Source: Saccharothrix luteola (lineage in GTDB: Bacteria > Actinomycetota > Actinomycetes > Mycobacteriales > Pseudonocardiaceae). Taken from it: DNA of 64,000 nt. Position numbers and translations under genes: made by a program. The notes beneath the pieces are model-generated. The model saw nothing but the letters and a program-made list of their open reading frames with translations, made no database searches and was not told where the DNA came from. Shown piece after piece: positions 44,634-53,616 of the stretch. Within the stretch, counting starts at the first letter, position 1; the number at the start of each line of letters is the position of its first letter. Where the stretch lies: positions 314,764-378,763 of the forward strand of contig NZ_JAJHUO010000004.1 in the NCBI RefSeq assembly GCF_020859565.1, read 5' to 3'.

Positions 44634-45359
44634 ATGGATCTGGTGCGGGATGTTGTGTCGTTGACCGATGTGACGAAGGTGTACTCGGGGCGCGTTCGGG
44701 CGCTTGACGGGGTTTCCGTCGGGTTTGGTCGGGGGTCGTTCACGGCGGTCATGGGGCCGTCCGGGTCGGGGAAGTCGACGTTGCTGCACTGCGCGGCCGG
44801 GTTGGACTTGCCGGACGGTGGGCGCGTGGTGCTGGCGGGGCAGGATGTCGGCGCGTTGCGGGAGCCCAGGTTGACGGCGGTGCGGAGGCGGCACGTCGGG
44901 TTCGTGTTCCAGTCGTTCAACCTGGTGGACGCGTTGTCGGTGTGGGACAACGTGTTGTTGCCGCAGAGGTTCGCGGGGAGGCGGCCGGACAAGGCTTGGG
45001 CCCGGGAGGTGTTGGAGAAGGTCGGGCTCGGTGGGCGCGAGAGGTCACGGCCTGGGGAGTTGTCCGGTGGGCAGCAGCAGCGGGTGGCGTTGGCGCGGGC
45101 GTTGGCGGGGCGGCCCGAGGTGATCTTCGGTGATGAGCCGACGGGGGCTTTGGACTTGGCGACGGGGCGTGAGGTGCTCGGGTTGTTGCGGGGTTTCGTC
45201 GACTCTTCCTCGGCGACGGTGGTGATGGTGACGCACGACCCGGCTGCGGCGGCGTGGGCGGATCGGGTGGTGTTCTTGGCGGACGGCAGGCTCGCGGGTG
45301 AGTTGGTCCGGCCGACGGCGGAGCGGGTTGCGGCTCGGATGACGGAGCTGACCCGATGA
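44634..45359 (+). CDS. MacB/LolD-type ABC transporter ATP-binding protein
   Basis: The 241-aa product starts at ATG 44634. Walker A GPSGSGKST (41-49), the Q-loop FVFQSFNLVDALSVWDNVLLP, the signature LSGGQQQR (143-150), Walker B with DEPTGALD (from 167) and the switch His in VTHDP are all intact. The Q-loop and GALD forms mark the MacB/BceA branch, which works by mechanotransmission with FtsX-like permeases. The permease gene overlaps its stop by four bases. With the kinase and regulator downstream, this looks like an antimicrobial-peptide-type sensing and resistance module. The frame extends upstream through the G-rich tract, but that part is not credible as coding sequence. Confidence 0.95.
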   Translation: MDLVRDVVSLTDVTKVYSGRVRALDGVSVGFGRGSFTAVMGPSGSGKSTLLHCAAGLDLPDGGRVVLAGQDVGALREPRLTAVRRRHVGFVFQSFNLVDALSVWDNVLLPQRFAGRRPDKAWAREVLEKVGLGGRERSRPGELSGGQQQRVALARALAGRPEVIFGDEPTGALDLATGREVLGLLRGFVDSSSATVVMVTHDPAAAAWADRVVFLADGRLAGELVRPTAERVAARMTELTR

Positions 45360-47821
45360 TGCTGAAGCTGGCGGCGACGAGCGTGCGGCGGCGGGTGGGG
45401 GCGTTCGTCGGGACGTTCCTGACGGCGTTCCTGGCGGTCGCGTTGATCTCGGGCAGTGGGCTGTTGCTGTACTCGGTGTTGACGGCGGGGCCCGGTGGGG
45501 ATCGGTTCGCCGGGGTGGACGTGGTGGTGGCGGCGGAGCGGTCGGTCGAGTTGACGACGGAGGTGGACAAGGGTGACGAGCTCAAGGTGAAGACCAAGAC
45601 CGAGCGGCTGACCGGTGCGGGGGTGTTGTCCGGGGAGTTGGTGAGGTCGGTGGCCGCTACGCCCGGTGTTGGAGAAGTGGTGGCGGATGTGGCGTTTCCG
45701 GTGGCGTTGGACGTCGGAGGCGTTGCGGTGCGGGCGCCCGAGCGGGCGGCGGTGGTGGCGCACGGGTGGGTTTCGGCGGCATTGACGCCTTACGTGTTGC
45801 GGGAGGGGGTTCAGCCTGCGGACGGTGAGGTGGTGGTGGGGTCGGAGTTGGGGTTGGTGGTGGGGCAGACCGTGCGGCTGACGACGCGGACGGGTGCGCG
45901 GGACGTGCGGGTGGCGGGTTTGGTGACCGGTGGTGTGCCGGGGCAGGCGGCGGTGTTCGTGGCCGACGGGCAGGTGGCCGAGTGGTCCGGGTTGGGTGGG
46001 CCCACGGCGGTCGCGGTGCGGTTGGCCGAGGGGGCGGAGTTGAGTGGTGTCGTTGCCGCGTTGGAGGAACTTGGGGTTGGGGTGTTCAGCGGGGCTGGGA
46101 AGGTGAACGGTGACCTGCCTGGCGCGGTGCCCGATTACGTCGGGGCGATCTCGATCTTCGGGTTCGTGTTGGGCATCACGGGGTTCGCGGCGGTGTTCGT
46201 GCTGACCGGGACGGTGTCGTTGGCGGTGCGGCAGCGGTTGCGGGAGTTGGCGTTGTTGCGGACGGCCGGTGCGACGCCGCGGCAGTTGAGGCGTCTGTTG
46301 CGCTTGGAGGTCGCGTTGGTCACCGTGGTGGCGACGGTGCCGGCGTTGCCGGTCGGTGTGGTGGTGGCGCGGGTGGTGGCCGGTCGGTTCCGCGAGTTGG
46401 GTGCGGTGCCGGCGCAGTTCGCGGTGGCGGTCAACGTGGTGGTGCTGATCGCGGCGGCGGTGGTCGGGTTGGTGGTGACGCTGGGAGCGACGTCGGTGGC
46501 CGCGCGGCGGGCGGTGCGGATCGCGCCGACGCAGGCGTTGCGCGAGACGGTGACGGCCGGTGGTGGCAGTCCGGTGCCGAGGGTGGTGGCGGCGGTCGTG
46601 CTGGCGTTGGGTGCGGTGGCGGTGTTGGTCCTGGTGCCGTTGGGTGGTCCGTTGGGCATGGGCATGGGGTTCGTGTCGTGTGCGCTGCTGTTGTGCGCGG
46701 TGGCCGCGTCGGGGCCGGTGGTGGTCGGTGGGGTCACGGCGGTGGTGTCGCGGGCCGTCGGGTTGGCGGGTGTGGTCGGTCGGGTGGCCGGCGCGATGAC
46801 GCGGGCCGAGGGGCGGCGGGTGGTGGGGGTGGCGATCCCGTTGACGCTGATGTTCGCGATCAACGCGACGATGCTGATCAACGGCGATGTGCTCGGTGTG
46901 GTGACGGCTGAGCAGGAGGCGGCGCGCACGGCGCCGGCGACCGTGCGGGTCATGGCGACGAACGCGCCCGGGTTGCCGATGGCGACCGCGGAGCAGGTGG
47001 CGGCGTTGCCGGCGGTGACGGGGTCGGCGCTCACCGTCGGCACGAGGGTGGTGGTGGATCAGGAGGGCAAGCCGGAGGACTACCCGGCGCAAGGGTTGCG
47101 GTTGGCCGGTGAGTCCGCGTTGGACCTGGGGGTGGTCGAGGGCGAGTTGAGGCTTTCGGCCGATTCGGTGGCGGTCAGTGGGCCGTTGGCCGAGCAGCGG
47201 GGGTGGACGGTTGGTGATCGGCCGTCGTTCTGGTTGGCGGACGGCACGCGGGTGGCGTTGGTGGTGGTGGCGGTGTTCTCGAACTGGCGCGGGTTCGGTG
47301 ACCTGGTGCTGGACGCGGAATTGGTGGCGGCGCACGATCCGCGCGGGCTGGTCGGGGCGGTCTACCTGCGTGGCGAGCCGGATCTGGCCGGGTTCCCGGT
47401 GGCGGTCGGTGCGGGTGGTCTCGCGGAGGTGCAGAACCAGCAGGCGGCGTGGGAGTTGATGGTGGCCGTGTCGTCGGGGTTCACCGCGATCGCGGTGGTC
47501 AACACGTTCGCCGTCGCCACCGGGGCGCGGCGGCGGGAGTTCGGCGAGTTGCGGTTGGCCGGCGCCACCTCGCGGCAGCTGCACCGGTTGCTCGACTGGG
47601 AGGCGTTGATCACGGTGGTGGTCGCGTTGGTGCTCGGCTGCGTGATCAGCGGGGTGGTGGTCGGCGCGTTCAGCGTGGCGCAGGACGGGCGGTGGCGGTT
47701 GTTCGCCGATCCCGTGCGGTACTTCGGGATGGTGGCGGGTGTCGGGGTGCTCGGCCTGGTGGCCGCTGCGGTGCCCGCACGTCTGGTGGTCCGGCTGCGC
47801 GCCCTGCCTCAGCTAGGTTGA
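45356..47821 (+). CDS. FtsX-like ABC transporter permease
   Basis: The 821-aa permease has two FtsX/MacB-type units. There is one helix at about 15-40 and a large extracytoplasmic domain, then FtsX domain 1 (about 255-380: FGFVLGITGFAAVFVLTGTVSLAVRQRLRELALLRTAGATPRQLRRLLRLE). Further helices and a second extracytoplasmic domain follow, then FtsX domain 2 near the end (TAIAVVNTFAVATGARRREFGELRLAGATSRQLHRLL). It does not itself make a channel; it probably moves or dislodges a lipid or peptide substrate. The region is rich in GTG/TTG codons and has strong G over C skew on the coding strand compared with its neighbours. Confidence 0.93.
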   Translation: MMLKLAATSVRRRVGAFVGTFLTAFLAVALISGSGLLLYSVLTAGPGGDRFAGVDVVVAAERSVELTTEVDKGDELKVKTKTERLTGAGVLSGELVRSVAATPGVGEVVADVAFPVALDVGGVAVRAPERAAVVAHGWVSAALTPYVLREGVQPADGEVVVGSELGLVVGQTVRLTTRTGARDVRVAGLVTGGVPGQAAVFVADGQVAEWSGLGGPTAVAVRLAEGAELSGVVAALEELGVGVFSGAGKVNGDLPGAVPDYVGAISIFGFVLGITGFAAVFVLTGTVSLAVRQRLRELALLRTAGATPRQLRRLLRLEVALVTVVATVPALPVGVVVARVVAGRFRELGAVPAQFAVAVNVVVLIAAAVVGLVVTLGATSVAARRAVRIAPTQALRETVTAGGGSPVPRVVAAVVLALGAVAVLVLVPLGGPLGMGMGFVSCALLLCAVAASGPVVVGGVTAVVSRAVGLAGVVGRVAGAMTRAEGRRVVGVAIPLTLMFAINATMLINGDVLGVVTAEQEAARTAPATVRVMATNAPGLPMATAEQVAALPAVTGSALTVGTRVVVDQEGKPEDYPAQGLRLAGESALDLGVVEGELRLSADSVAVSGPLAEQRGWTVGDRPSFWLADGTRVALVVVAVFSNWRGFGDLVLDAELVAAHDPRGLVGAVYLRGEPDLAGFPVAVGAGGLAEVQNQQAAWELMVAVSSGFTAIAVVNTFAVATGARRREFGELRLAGATSRQLHRLLDWEALITVVVALVLGCVISGVVVGAFSVAQDGRWRLFADPVRYFGMVAGVGVLGLVAAAVPARLVVRLRALPQLG

Positions 47822-47825
47822 CCAG

Positions 47826-49061
47826 GTGTTTTCGCGAGCGGCCAGAGGACTGGCGCACCTGGCGACCGGGCTGGTGATCGGGCCCGCGTCGTTCGTCTGG
47901 GCGGTGGTCACGACGGTGGCCGGCGGTCTGCTGTCGTTCACGTACCTGGGGCCGCCGGTGTTCCTGGTGGCGACGTGGGTGAGCCGGCGGATCGCGCGGC
48001 TGGAGCGGTGGCGGGCCGGGTGGGTGCTGGGGAGGGCGATCGGCGACCCGTACGGGCCCGTGACCGGCGGGAACCCGTGGACGCGCGGGCGTTCGGTGCT
48101 CCGCGAGCCGGGGACGTGGCGTGACCTGGCGTGGCTGCTGGCGGGGTTCCCGGTGGGCCTGGTGACCGGGGTGGTCGGCGTGGTCGCCGGGGTGGTCTGG
48201 CTGGGCACGGTGCTCGCGCCGCTGTGGCTGTGGGCCGTGCCGAACCCCCACCTGTACCCGGTCGCGGATTGGCTGTTCAACACCGTCGGCGGGCGGTTCG
48301 TGCTGACCTCGGTGGCGCTGGTGGCGGCGTGGCCGGTGTGGTGGCTGGTCGCGGCGGTGTCACGGGTGCAGGCGTCCGTGGCGGCGCGGTTGCTGGAGGC
48401 CGGACCGCGGGCGCGGTTGCGGCAGCAGGTCAGCGCGTTGCGGGCGACGCGGTTGCGGGTGGTGGACGCGCAGGCCGCCGAGTTGCAGCGGATCGAACGG
48501 GACCTGCACGACGGCGCGCAGGCCCGGATCGTGGCGGCGGGCATGACGCTGGCGTTGGCGGATCGGAAGCTGCGCGCGTCCGGGTTGGCGGAGGACCCGG
48601 CGCGGGCGGACGTGGTGAGCGCGCGGCGGCAGTTGGACGAGGCGCTCGCCGAGTTGCGGCGGCTCGTGCGCGGGATCTACCCGCCGATCCTGACCGACCG
48701 GGGGCTGGTGGCGGCGTTGACGGCGTTGGCCGGTGACGCGCCGTTGGCGGTCGTGGTGGACGCGTCGGAGTTGGGCGAGCTGCCGGCGGCGGTGGAGTCG
48801 GCGGCGTACTTCGTGGTCGCGGAGGCGTTGGCGAACGCGGTGAAGCACGCGGACGCGGACGAGTGCGTGATCACGCTGACGCGGTCGGACGGGGTGCTGG
48901 CGCTGGTCGTGCGGGACGACGGGTGCGGGGGCGCCGATTCCTCCGGCTCCGGTTTGGACGGGTTGCGGCGTCGGGTCGAGGCGTTGGACGGCACGATGGA
49001 GGTCACCAGTCCACCCGGTGGGCCCACCACCGTCCTCGCGGAGTTCCCATGCGCATCGTGA
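47826..49061 (+). CDS. Sensor histidine kinase (HisKA_3) of the ABC module
   Basis: The 411-aa product starts at GTG 47826, four bases after the permease stop. An N-terminal putative sensor region has four membrane helices (about 15-50, 105-135, 160-180). The phospho-acceptor His228 lies in LQRIERDLHDGAQARIVAAGM, the NarX/LiaS-like form. The HATPase_c domain has N-box VAEALANAVKHADA, G1 VRDDGCGG and G2 GSGLDGLRRRVEALDGTMEV. There is no extracellular ligand domain, so it may sense through the ABC permease encoded next to it, as in Bce-type modules (inference). It overlaps the response-regulator gene by 13 bases. Confidence 0.94.
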   Translation: MFSRAARGLAHLATGLVIGPASFVWAVVTTVAGGLLSFTYLGPPVFLVATWVSRRIARLERWRAGWVLGRAIGDPYGPVTGGNPWTRGRSVLREPGTWRDLAWLLAGFPVGLVTGVVGVVAGVVWLGTVLAPLWLWAVPNPHLYPVADWLFNTVGGRFVLTSVALVAAWPVWWLVAAVSRVQASVAARLLEAGPRARLRQQVSALRATRLRVVDAQAAELQRIERDLHDGAQARIVAAGMTLALADRKLRASGLAEDPARADVVSARRQLDEALAELRRLVRGIYPPILTDRGLVAALTALAGDAPLAVVVDASELGELPAAVESAAYFVVAEALANAVKHADADECVITLTRSDGVLALVVRDDGCGGADSSGSGLDGLRRRVEALDGTMEVTSPPGGPTTVLAEFPCAS

Positions 49062-49693
49062 TCGCCGAAGACCTGCTGCTGCTCCGCGACGGCCTGGTGC
49101 GGATGCTGACCGACACCGGGCACACCGTGGTCGCGGCCGTGGACAACGCGCCGGACCTGGAACGGGCCGTGCTCGAACACCGGCCGGATCTGTCCATTGT
49201 GGACGTCAGGTTGCCGCCGGGTTTCCGGGACGAAGGGCTGCGCGCCGCGTTGTCCGTGCGCAGGCAGGACCCGAAGGCACCGATCCTGATCCTGTCGCAG
49301 TACGTCGAGCGCACGTACGCGACCGAGCTGCTGGCCGACGGCAACGGCGCGATCGGCTACCTGCTCAAGGACCGCGTGACGGCGTTGGACGAGTTCCTGG
49401 ACGCGCTGGACCGGGTGGCCGCCGGCGGCACCGCGATGGACCCGGAGGTGATCCGCCAGCTGTTCGCCCGCAACACCCGTGACCAGCGGATCACCGCCTT
49501 GACCGCGCGTGAGCGGGAGGTCCTGGCGCTGGTGGCGCAGGGGCTGTCCAACTCGGCCATCTGCACCGAGCTCGTGCTCGCGCCGCCGTCGGTGGAGAAG
49601 CACATCGGCAACATCCTGACCAAGCTGGACCTGCCGCCCGCGGACAACACCCACCGTCGCGTCCGGGCGGTGCTGGAGTACCTGAACCAGTGA
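49049..49693 (+). CDS. NarL/LuxR-family response regulator of the ABC module
   Basis: The 214-aa product starts at ATG 49049. Receiver residues are E7-D8, D52 (LSIVDVRLPP), S in ILSQYVE and K in YLLKDRV. The LuxR-type helix-turn-helix (about 148-205) contains LTAREREVLALVAQGLSNSAICTELVLAPPSVEKHIGNIL. It is the cognate partner of the overlapping kinase and is expected to control the ABC exporter operon. The frame extends upstream into the kinase gene only as a shadow. Confidence 0.94.
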   Translation: MRIVIAEDLLLLRDGLVRMLTDTGHTVVAAVDNAPDLERAVLEHRPDLSIVDVRLPPGFRDEGLRAALSVRRQDPKAPILILSQYVERTYATELLADGNGAIGYLLKDRVTALDEFLDALDRVAAGGTAMDPEVIRQLFARNTRDQRITALTAREREVLALVAQGLSNSAICTELVLAPPSVEKHIGNILTKLDLPPADNTHRRVRAVLEYLNQ

Positions 49694-49733
49694 GCGTCGT
49701 GCCCGGTCGGGTGTCACCCCCTAGGGTCGGCGG

Positions 49734-50996
49734 GTGCCTATCGCATTCGACACGACCGGCTTCCAGCAGCACGACCAGACCACCTGGGTGAACCCCGCGA
49801 ATGGCGACCAGGTCAGCCTCACGTACTTCGACCTGGCGCCCGACCTGCCCGCGTCGTTGGACGAGATGCCAAAGCTGCGGCACGACCTGGCCGTGACCAC
49901 CGGCGTCGTCGGCTGCCTGATCGAGGCGCACCACGTGCGGCTCGGTGACGTGCCCGCGTTGTTCCAGGTGGTGAAGGTGCCGCTGCCGGACCAGCCGTCG
50001 GGCCAGGTGTTCATCGGCTCGTTCACCGTGCCCAGGGCCGGCAGCAGCGCCGTGCTGAAGCTCCAGGCGGCGGAGCGGGGGACGACCGGGGTGCGCGAGG
50101 CGGTGCTGGTGGCGCAGCTCGGGTTCGACGGCTGGGTGATGCCGCACCCGTACGCGCCCGAGGTGGAGGGGCGGTTGCCGTTCCACAAGGGCGACGACCC
50201 GCGTTACGACGCGCAGTTCGCCGACCACCCGTTGACGCGTGTGCGGAGGTGGGCGCACCACGTCATCCGCACCGCGCGCGTCGACCCGGCGTTCGCCGCG
50301 CTCGCGCCGTTCCAGCCCGGTGCCGCTCCGGTTCCGGCTCCCGGCCCGGAGGTCGGTTCGACGGTGACGATGGTCGTGCCCGGTCTGCCGATCGGCGGTT
50401 ACCTGCCGTTGTGGATCGACGACGAGTGCACGTTCTGGCGGATGGCGGAGCCGGAGGCGGTGCTGGAGAAGCTGGCCCTCGGCGCACTGGCGCGCACGCC
50501 GTTGACCGACCGGCGGTTCCGCGACCTGGTGGCGCTGGACGAGGCGTCGGGCACGATCATGCTGCTCGACCGGTACCGCTCCGAGGACGGTGGGATCGCC
50601 GGCGGCGTGGTGGGGCTGACCAGGGTGACCGGGCTGGAGGCGCACGAGGCGTTGACCACCGACACGCTGCTGGAGGCGTTCCGCTGGATCGGCCGGGTGA
50701 GCGGGGCGGCGGCGGAGCGGGGCGAGTACGTCACCGTGGAGCCGGGCAGGCACACGGCGGACCTGACCGAGCCGTACGTGCTGCTGGCCGTGCAGGAGCA
50801 GGAGGGCCACCCGGTCTCGATCGCCCGGACCGCGCCCACCCCACCCCCGGGCACGCCGATGTGGCTCGGCCAGGCCTCCCTCGACGTGCCGGCGACGCGT
50901 GAGTCGGTCGAGTCGGGCGGCCTCCTGGCCATGTACGCGATGAACACGTGGGGCGAACACCCCCTCCACCTCTGCCTGACCTTCACCCCCCACTAA
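49734..50996 (+). CDS. Hypothetical protein (420 aa)
   Basis: The start is GTG 49734. No signal peptide, membrane helix or enzymatic motif is recognised. It seems to have two parts joined by a Pro/Ala-rich linker at about residues 195-212. The N-terminal part (about 1-190) has alternating beta and helix with FDLAPDLPASLDEMPKLRHDLA and a Trp/His-rich segment (GFDGWVMPHPYAP). The C-terminal part (about 213-420) opens with GGYLPLWIDDECTFWRM and ends FTPH. It could be an actinomycete-specific family of cytoplasmic proteins with a repeated fold. It has no operon partner: 40 bases separate it from the response regulator, and its stop codon lies against the second 140-bp repeat. Confidence 0.7.
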   Translation: MPIAFDTTGFQQHDQTTWVNPANGDQVSLTYFDLAPDLPASLDEMPKLRHDLAVTTGVVGCLIEAHHVRLGDVPALFQVVKVPLPDQPSGQVFIGSFTVPRAGSSAVLKLQAAERGTTGVREAVLVAQLGFDGWVMPHPYAPEVEGRLPFHKGDDPRYDAQFADHPLTRVRRWAHHVIRTARVDPAFAALAPFQPGAAPVPAPGPEVGSTVTMVVPGLPIGGYLPLWIDDECTFWRMAEPEAVLEKLALGALARTPLTDRRFRDLVALDEASGTIMLLDRYRSEDGGIAGGVVGLTRVTGLEAHEALTTDTLLEAFRWIGRVSGAAAERGEYVTVEPGRHTADLTEPYVLLAVQEQEGHPVSIARTAPTPPPGTPMWLGQASLDVPATRESVESGGLLAMYAMNTWGEHPLHLCLTFTPH

Positions 50997-50997
50997 C

Positions 50998-51138
50998 CGA
51001 GAGTCCTACGTCCAGAGCTCGAGAGTCCTACGTTCACGCACCCCGAATTCAACGCTCACGGCCAGCGGCACGTCGGCTGAGCGTTGAATTCAGGTGTCGT
51101 GGGTGTAGGACTCTCGCCGCTTGGACGTAGGACTCTCG
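50998..51138. repeat. 140-bp palindromic repeat element, copy 2 (CGAGAGTCCTACG family)
   Basis: This has the same plan as copy 1. CGAGAGTCCTACGTCCA (50998-51014) and CGAGAGTCCTACGTTCA (51020-51036) come first, then a hairpin of GAATTCAACGCTCA (51045-51058) with its complement at 51078-51091, then two inverted copies ending at 51116 and 51138. The element begins one base after the TAA stop of the 420-residue gene. The length (141 bp) and spacing closely match copy 1. Confidence 0.9.
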
Positions 51139-51474
51139 CGGGACGCGCGTTTGGGGGTGGTGGGGGTGGCGTGAGACGCTGGGGGGACACAGCCCGCATC
51201 CGGGCTGCTCGCCCACGGCTCACGTTTCCGGTTTCCCGAGTATCGACGGGGCCGACAGTGGACGCCGCCTCGCGCGCACGGCACGTCTTCACCGCTCTCG
51301 CTCCGCCTTACGGCATGACGTCCACACCACCGTGTTGGCCGTGCGTGGCCGTCCCGACTCACCCCCACGGAGCACGTCATCAGCATCTCCACACCGCTGC
51401 CGCCGGCAGTCGGCGCGCCTCGCGCGCTCACCGATGTCTACGGCCCCGGCGTCGCCGTCTGCGCACGTCCGGCC

Positions 51475-52566
51475 ATGACCGCCGCCAACCGGCACCGCAG
51501 CACCGTCGACGCGCTCTCCGCCCGCCCGATCGCGGTCGCCGGCGACGCGCCGGTGATCTGCAGCGCGGGCGGCACGGACCCGGAGCTGCTGGCGCGCCTG
51601 CGCGACGGCGGGCTGCCGGTCGGGGACGACCTGCGCGACTTCCGCGACGAAGCCGGGTTCGCCGCCCGCGTCACCGAGGCGATGGCCGACGGCCTGCTGA
51701 TCTCGATGGAGTACCCGCACCCCACCGCGCGGTACCCCGACGAACGCGTGGTCAAGACCGGTCACCTCGTCGGCTACCTGAACAACAAGGCCACCATCAG
51801 CACGTTCGTCGCACCGCGCTTCCACGCCCGCCGCAGCCTCGTCACTCGCGCGGACCTCGCCGAAGCGGCGCCGGCGGAGAAGTCCTGGGTCCTCAAGGCC
51901 GCCACGAACGACGCGCACGGCGGCAGCCTCGACGTCTACCTGCACGAGGCGGGCGAACGGGTCGAGTTCCCGGCGTTCACCGACCTGCTCGGCGAGTTCG
52001 TGATCGAGGAGTACCTCACCCTCGCGCGCAACTGGGGCATCCAGCTCTACGTCGGCCCGGACGCCGTCGCCCGCCTGCTCGCCGTCACCGAACAGCGCGT
52101 CGACGACACCGGCGTCTACGTCGGCGGCCGGTTCGGCCTGGTCAGGCAGCCGCCGGCCGACCTGCTCGCGGAGTGCCTCGCGATCACCCAGCGCGCCGCC
52201 GACGTCGGCTACCGCGGCCTGTGCAGCCTGGACTGCGCCGAGACCCTCGACGGCCGGCTGGTCGTGCTCGACCTGAACTTCCGGATCACCAGCGGCTCGA
52301 TCCCGCTGCTCGCCCTGCAGTCGGTCCGGCCCGACGCCCTCGACGGGTACGCCGAGTCGGTCAAGCTCACCGCGGCCGCACCACTGGCCGCACTGCTCGC
52401 CCACGTCCGACCGGCGCTGAACGCGGGCGGCGTGCTCATCACCTCCGGCCACGACACCACCCGCACCGACGACCCGGCGGTGCTCAGCACCCTCCAACTG
52501 CTGGTCTTCGGCGACGACCCGGACGACGTCACCGCCCGTCGCAGCGCGCTGGAGTCGACCCGCTAG
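51475..52566 (+). CDS. ATP-grasp domain protein (probable ligase); start uncertain, probably upstream
   Basis: At least 363 aa. The ATP-grasp pattern is present: a lysine strand SWVLKAATNDAHGGSLDVYL with a Gly-rich lid, the E-EYL segment FVIEEYLTLARNWGIQLYV, and the metal-binding C-terminal strand RLVVLDLNFRITSGSIPLL (D-N-R). Ligases of this type join a carboxylate to an amine using ATP, for example in peptide-like natural products. ATG 51475 is the first standard start, but the frame upstream, back to a stop at 51316-51318, contains a protein-like stretch (LTDVYGPGVAVCARPAM) with typical G/C third positions. The real start may be a non-standard codon near 51376 behind GGAG. The 336 bases before 51475 hold no other gene. 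It converges with the LacI gene. Confidence 0.82.
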   Translation: MTAANRHRSTVDALSARPIAVAGDAPVICSAGGTDPELLARLRDGGLPVGDDLRDFRDEAGFAARVTEAMADGLLISMEYPHPTARYPDERVVKTGHLVGYLNNKATISTFVAPRFHARRSLVTRADLAEAAPAEKSWVLKAATNDAHGGSLDVYLHEAGERVEFPAFTDLLGEFVIEEYLTLARNWGIQLYVGPDAVARLLAVTEQRVDDTGVYVGGRFGLVRQPPADLLAECLAITQRAADVGYRGLCSLDCAETLDGRLVVLDLNFRITSGSIPLLALQSVRPDALDGYAESVKLTAAAPLAALLAHVRPALNAGGVLITSGHDTTRTDDPAVLSTLQLLVFGDDPDDVTARRSALESTR

Positions 52567-52592
52567 GAACCACGGCACACCTGGCGCGATCG

Positions 52593-53609
52593 TCAGGTCG
52601 AGGAGCGGACGACCAGTTCGGTCGGCAGGATGGAAGCGGCCGGTGGTTCGCCTTGGATCTGTTCCAGCAGCAGGCGCACCATCTCGCGGGTGATGCGCTG
52701 GAACGGCTGCCGCACCGTCGTCAGCGCGGGGCGGGTGGAGGTGGCGATGCTGGAGTCGTCGAAACCGCCCACGGCGACGTCGTCGGGCACGCGGCGGCCG
52801 GAGTCGTGCAGCACGTTCAGCGCACCCGCCGCCATCAGGTCGGACGCGACGAACACCGCGTCCAGGTCCGGCGCACGCGAGAGCAGCTCGGCCATCGCCG
52901 CCTCACCACCGGCACGGCTGTAGTCGCCGTGCGCGATCAGGTTCGAGGTGGCCTCCGCACCCAGCACGTCGCGGTAGCCGGCGAGCCGCTCGACGCCGCC
53001 GGGAGTGTCCGGCGGCCCGGTGATGGTGGCGATCCGCCGCCGCCCGCGCGAGCGGAGGTGCTCCACCATCTGGCGCGCCCCCGAACGGTCGTCCGCCGCG
53101 GCGTAGGCGACCTGTCCCTCGTGCCCGATCGGCTTGCCGCAGGCCACGACGGGGATGCCCGAGTCGCGCAGCTCCTCCAGCAGCGGGTTGCCGGTGTGCG
53201 ACGACACCAGCAGCACGCCGTCCACGTGACCCGCGGCGATGAACCGGCTGGTCCGCTTGCGCTCCACCTCGGTGCTGGCGGTCATCAACAACACCGGCAC
53301 GTCGAGTTCGGCGAGCTCCTGCGTGCAGCCCTGGAGCAGGATGCTGAAGTTCGGGTCCTCGAACAGCCGCTGCTGCGGTTCGGTGAGCACGAACGCCACC
53401 GAGTGCGCCCGCTGCGTGACGAGGCTGCGCGCGGCCGGGTTGGCGACGTACCCGGTGGTCCGCACGGCCTTCAGCACGGCCTCCAACGCCGCCGGGCTGA
53501 CGTTGCGCCCGCCGTTGAGCGCGCGCGACACCGTGCCGCGCGACACGCCGGCGGCGGCGGCCACGTCGTGGATGGTCGGCCGGTTGCGCGGCGCCCTGTT
53601 CCCGCTCAT
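52593..53609 (-). CDS. LacI-family transcriptional repressor
   Basis: The 338-aa product has an N-terminal LacI helix-turn-helix (TIHDVAAAAGVSRGTVSRALNGGRNVSPAALEAVLKAVRTTGYVAN), including the hinge helix, and a periplasmic-binding-protein-like effector domain (VAFVLTE..., VDGVLLVSSHTG, GTITGPPD-like and VAVGGFDDSSIATSTRPALTTVRQP). It is the last gene of a sugar-import operon, seven bases after the permease. Its operators are probably the two TGTGAACGTGCACA-like sites between the operon and the GH42 gene. A galacto-oligosaccharide or galactose-containing sugar is the likely inducer (inference). Confidence 0.94.
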   Translation of the reverse strand: MSGNRAPRNRPTIHDVAAAAGVSRGTVSRALNGGRNVSPAALEAVLKAVRTTGYVANPAARSLVTQRAHSVAFVLTEPQQRLFEDPNFSILLQGCTQELAELDVPVLLMTASTEVERKRTSRFIAAGHVDGVLLVSSHTGNPLLEELRDSGIPVVACGKPIGHEGQVAYAAADDRSGARQMVEHLRSRGRRRIATITGPPDTPGGVERLAGYRDVLGAEATSNLIAHGDYSRAGGEAAMAELLSRAPDLDAVFVASDLMAAGALNVLHDSGRRVPDDVAVGGFDDSSIATSTRPALTTVRQPFQRITREMVRLLLEQIQGEPPAASILPTELVVRSST

Positions 53610-53616
53610 GACTCCC

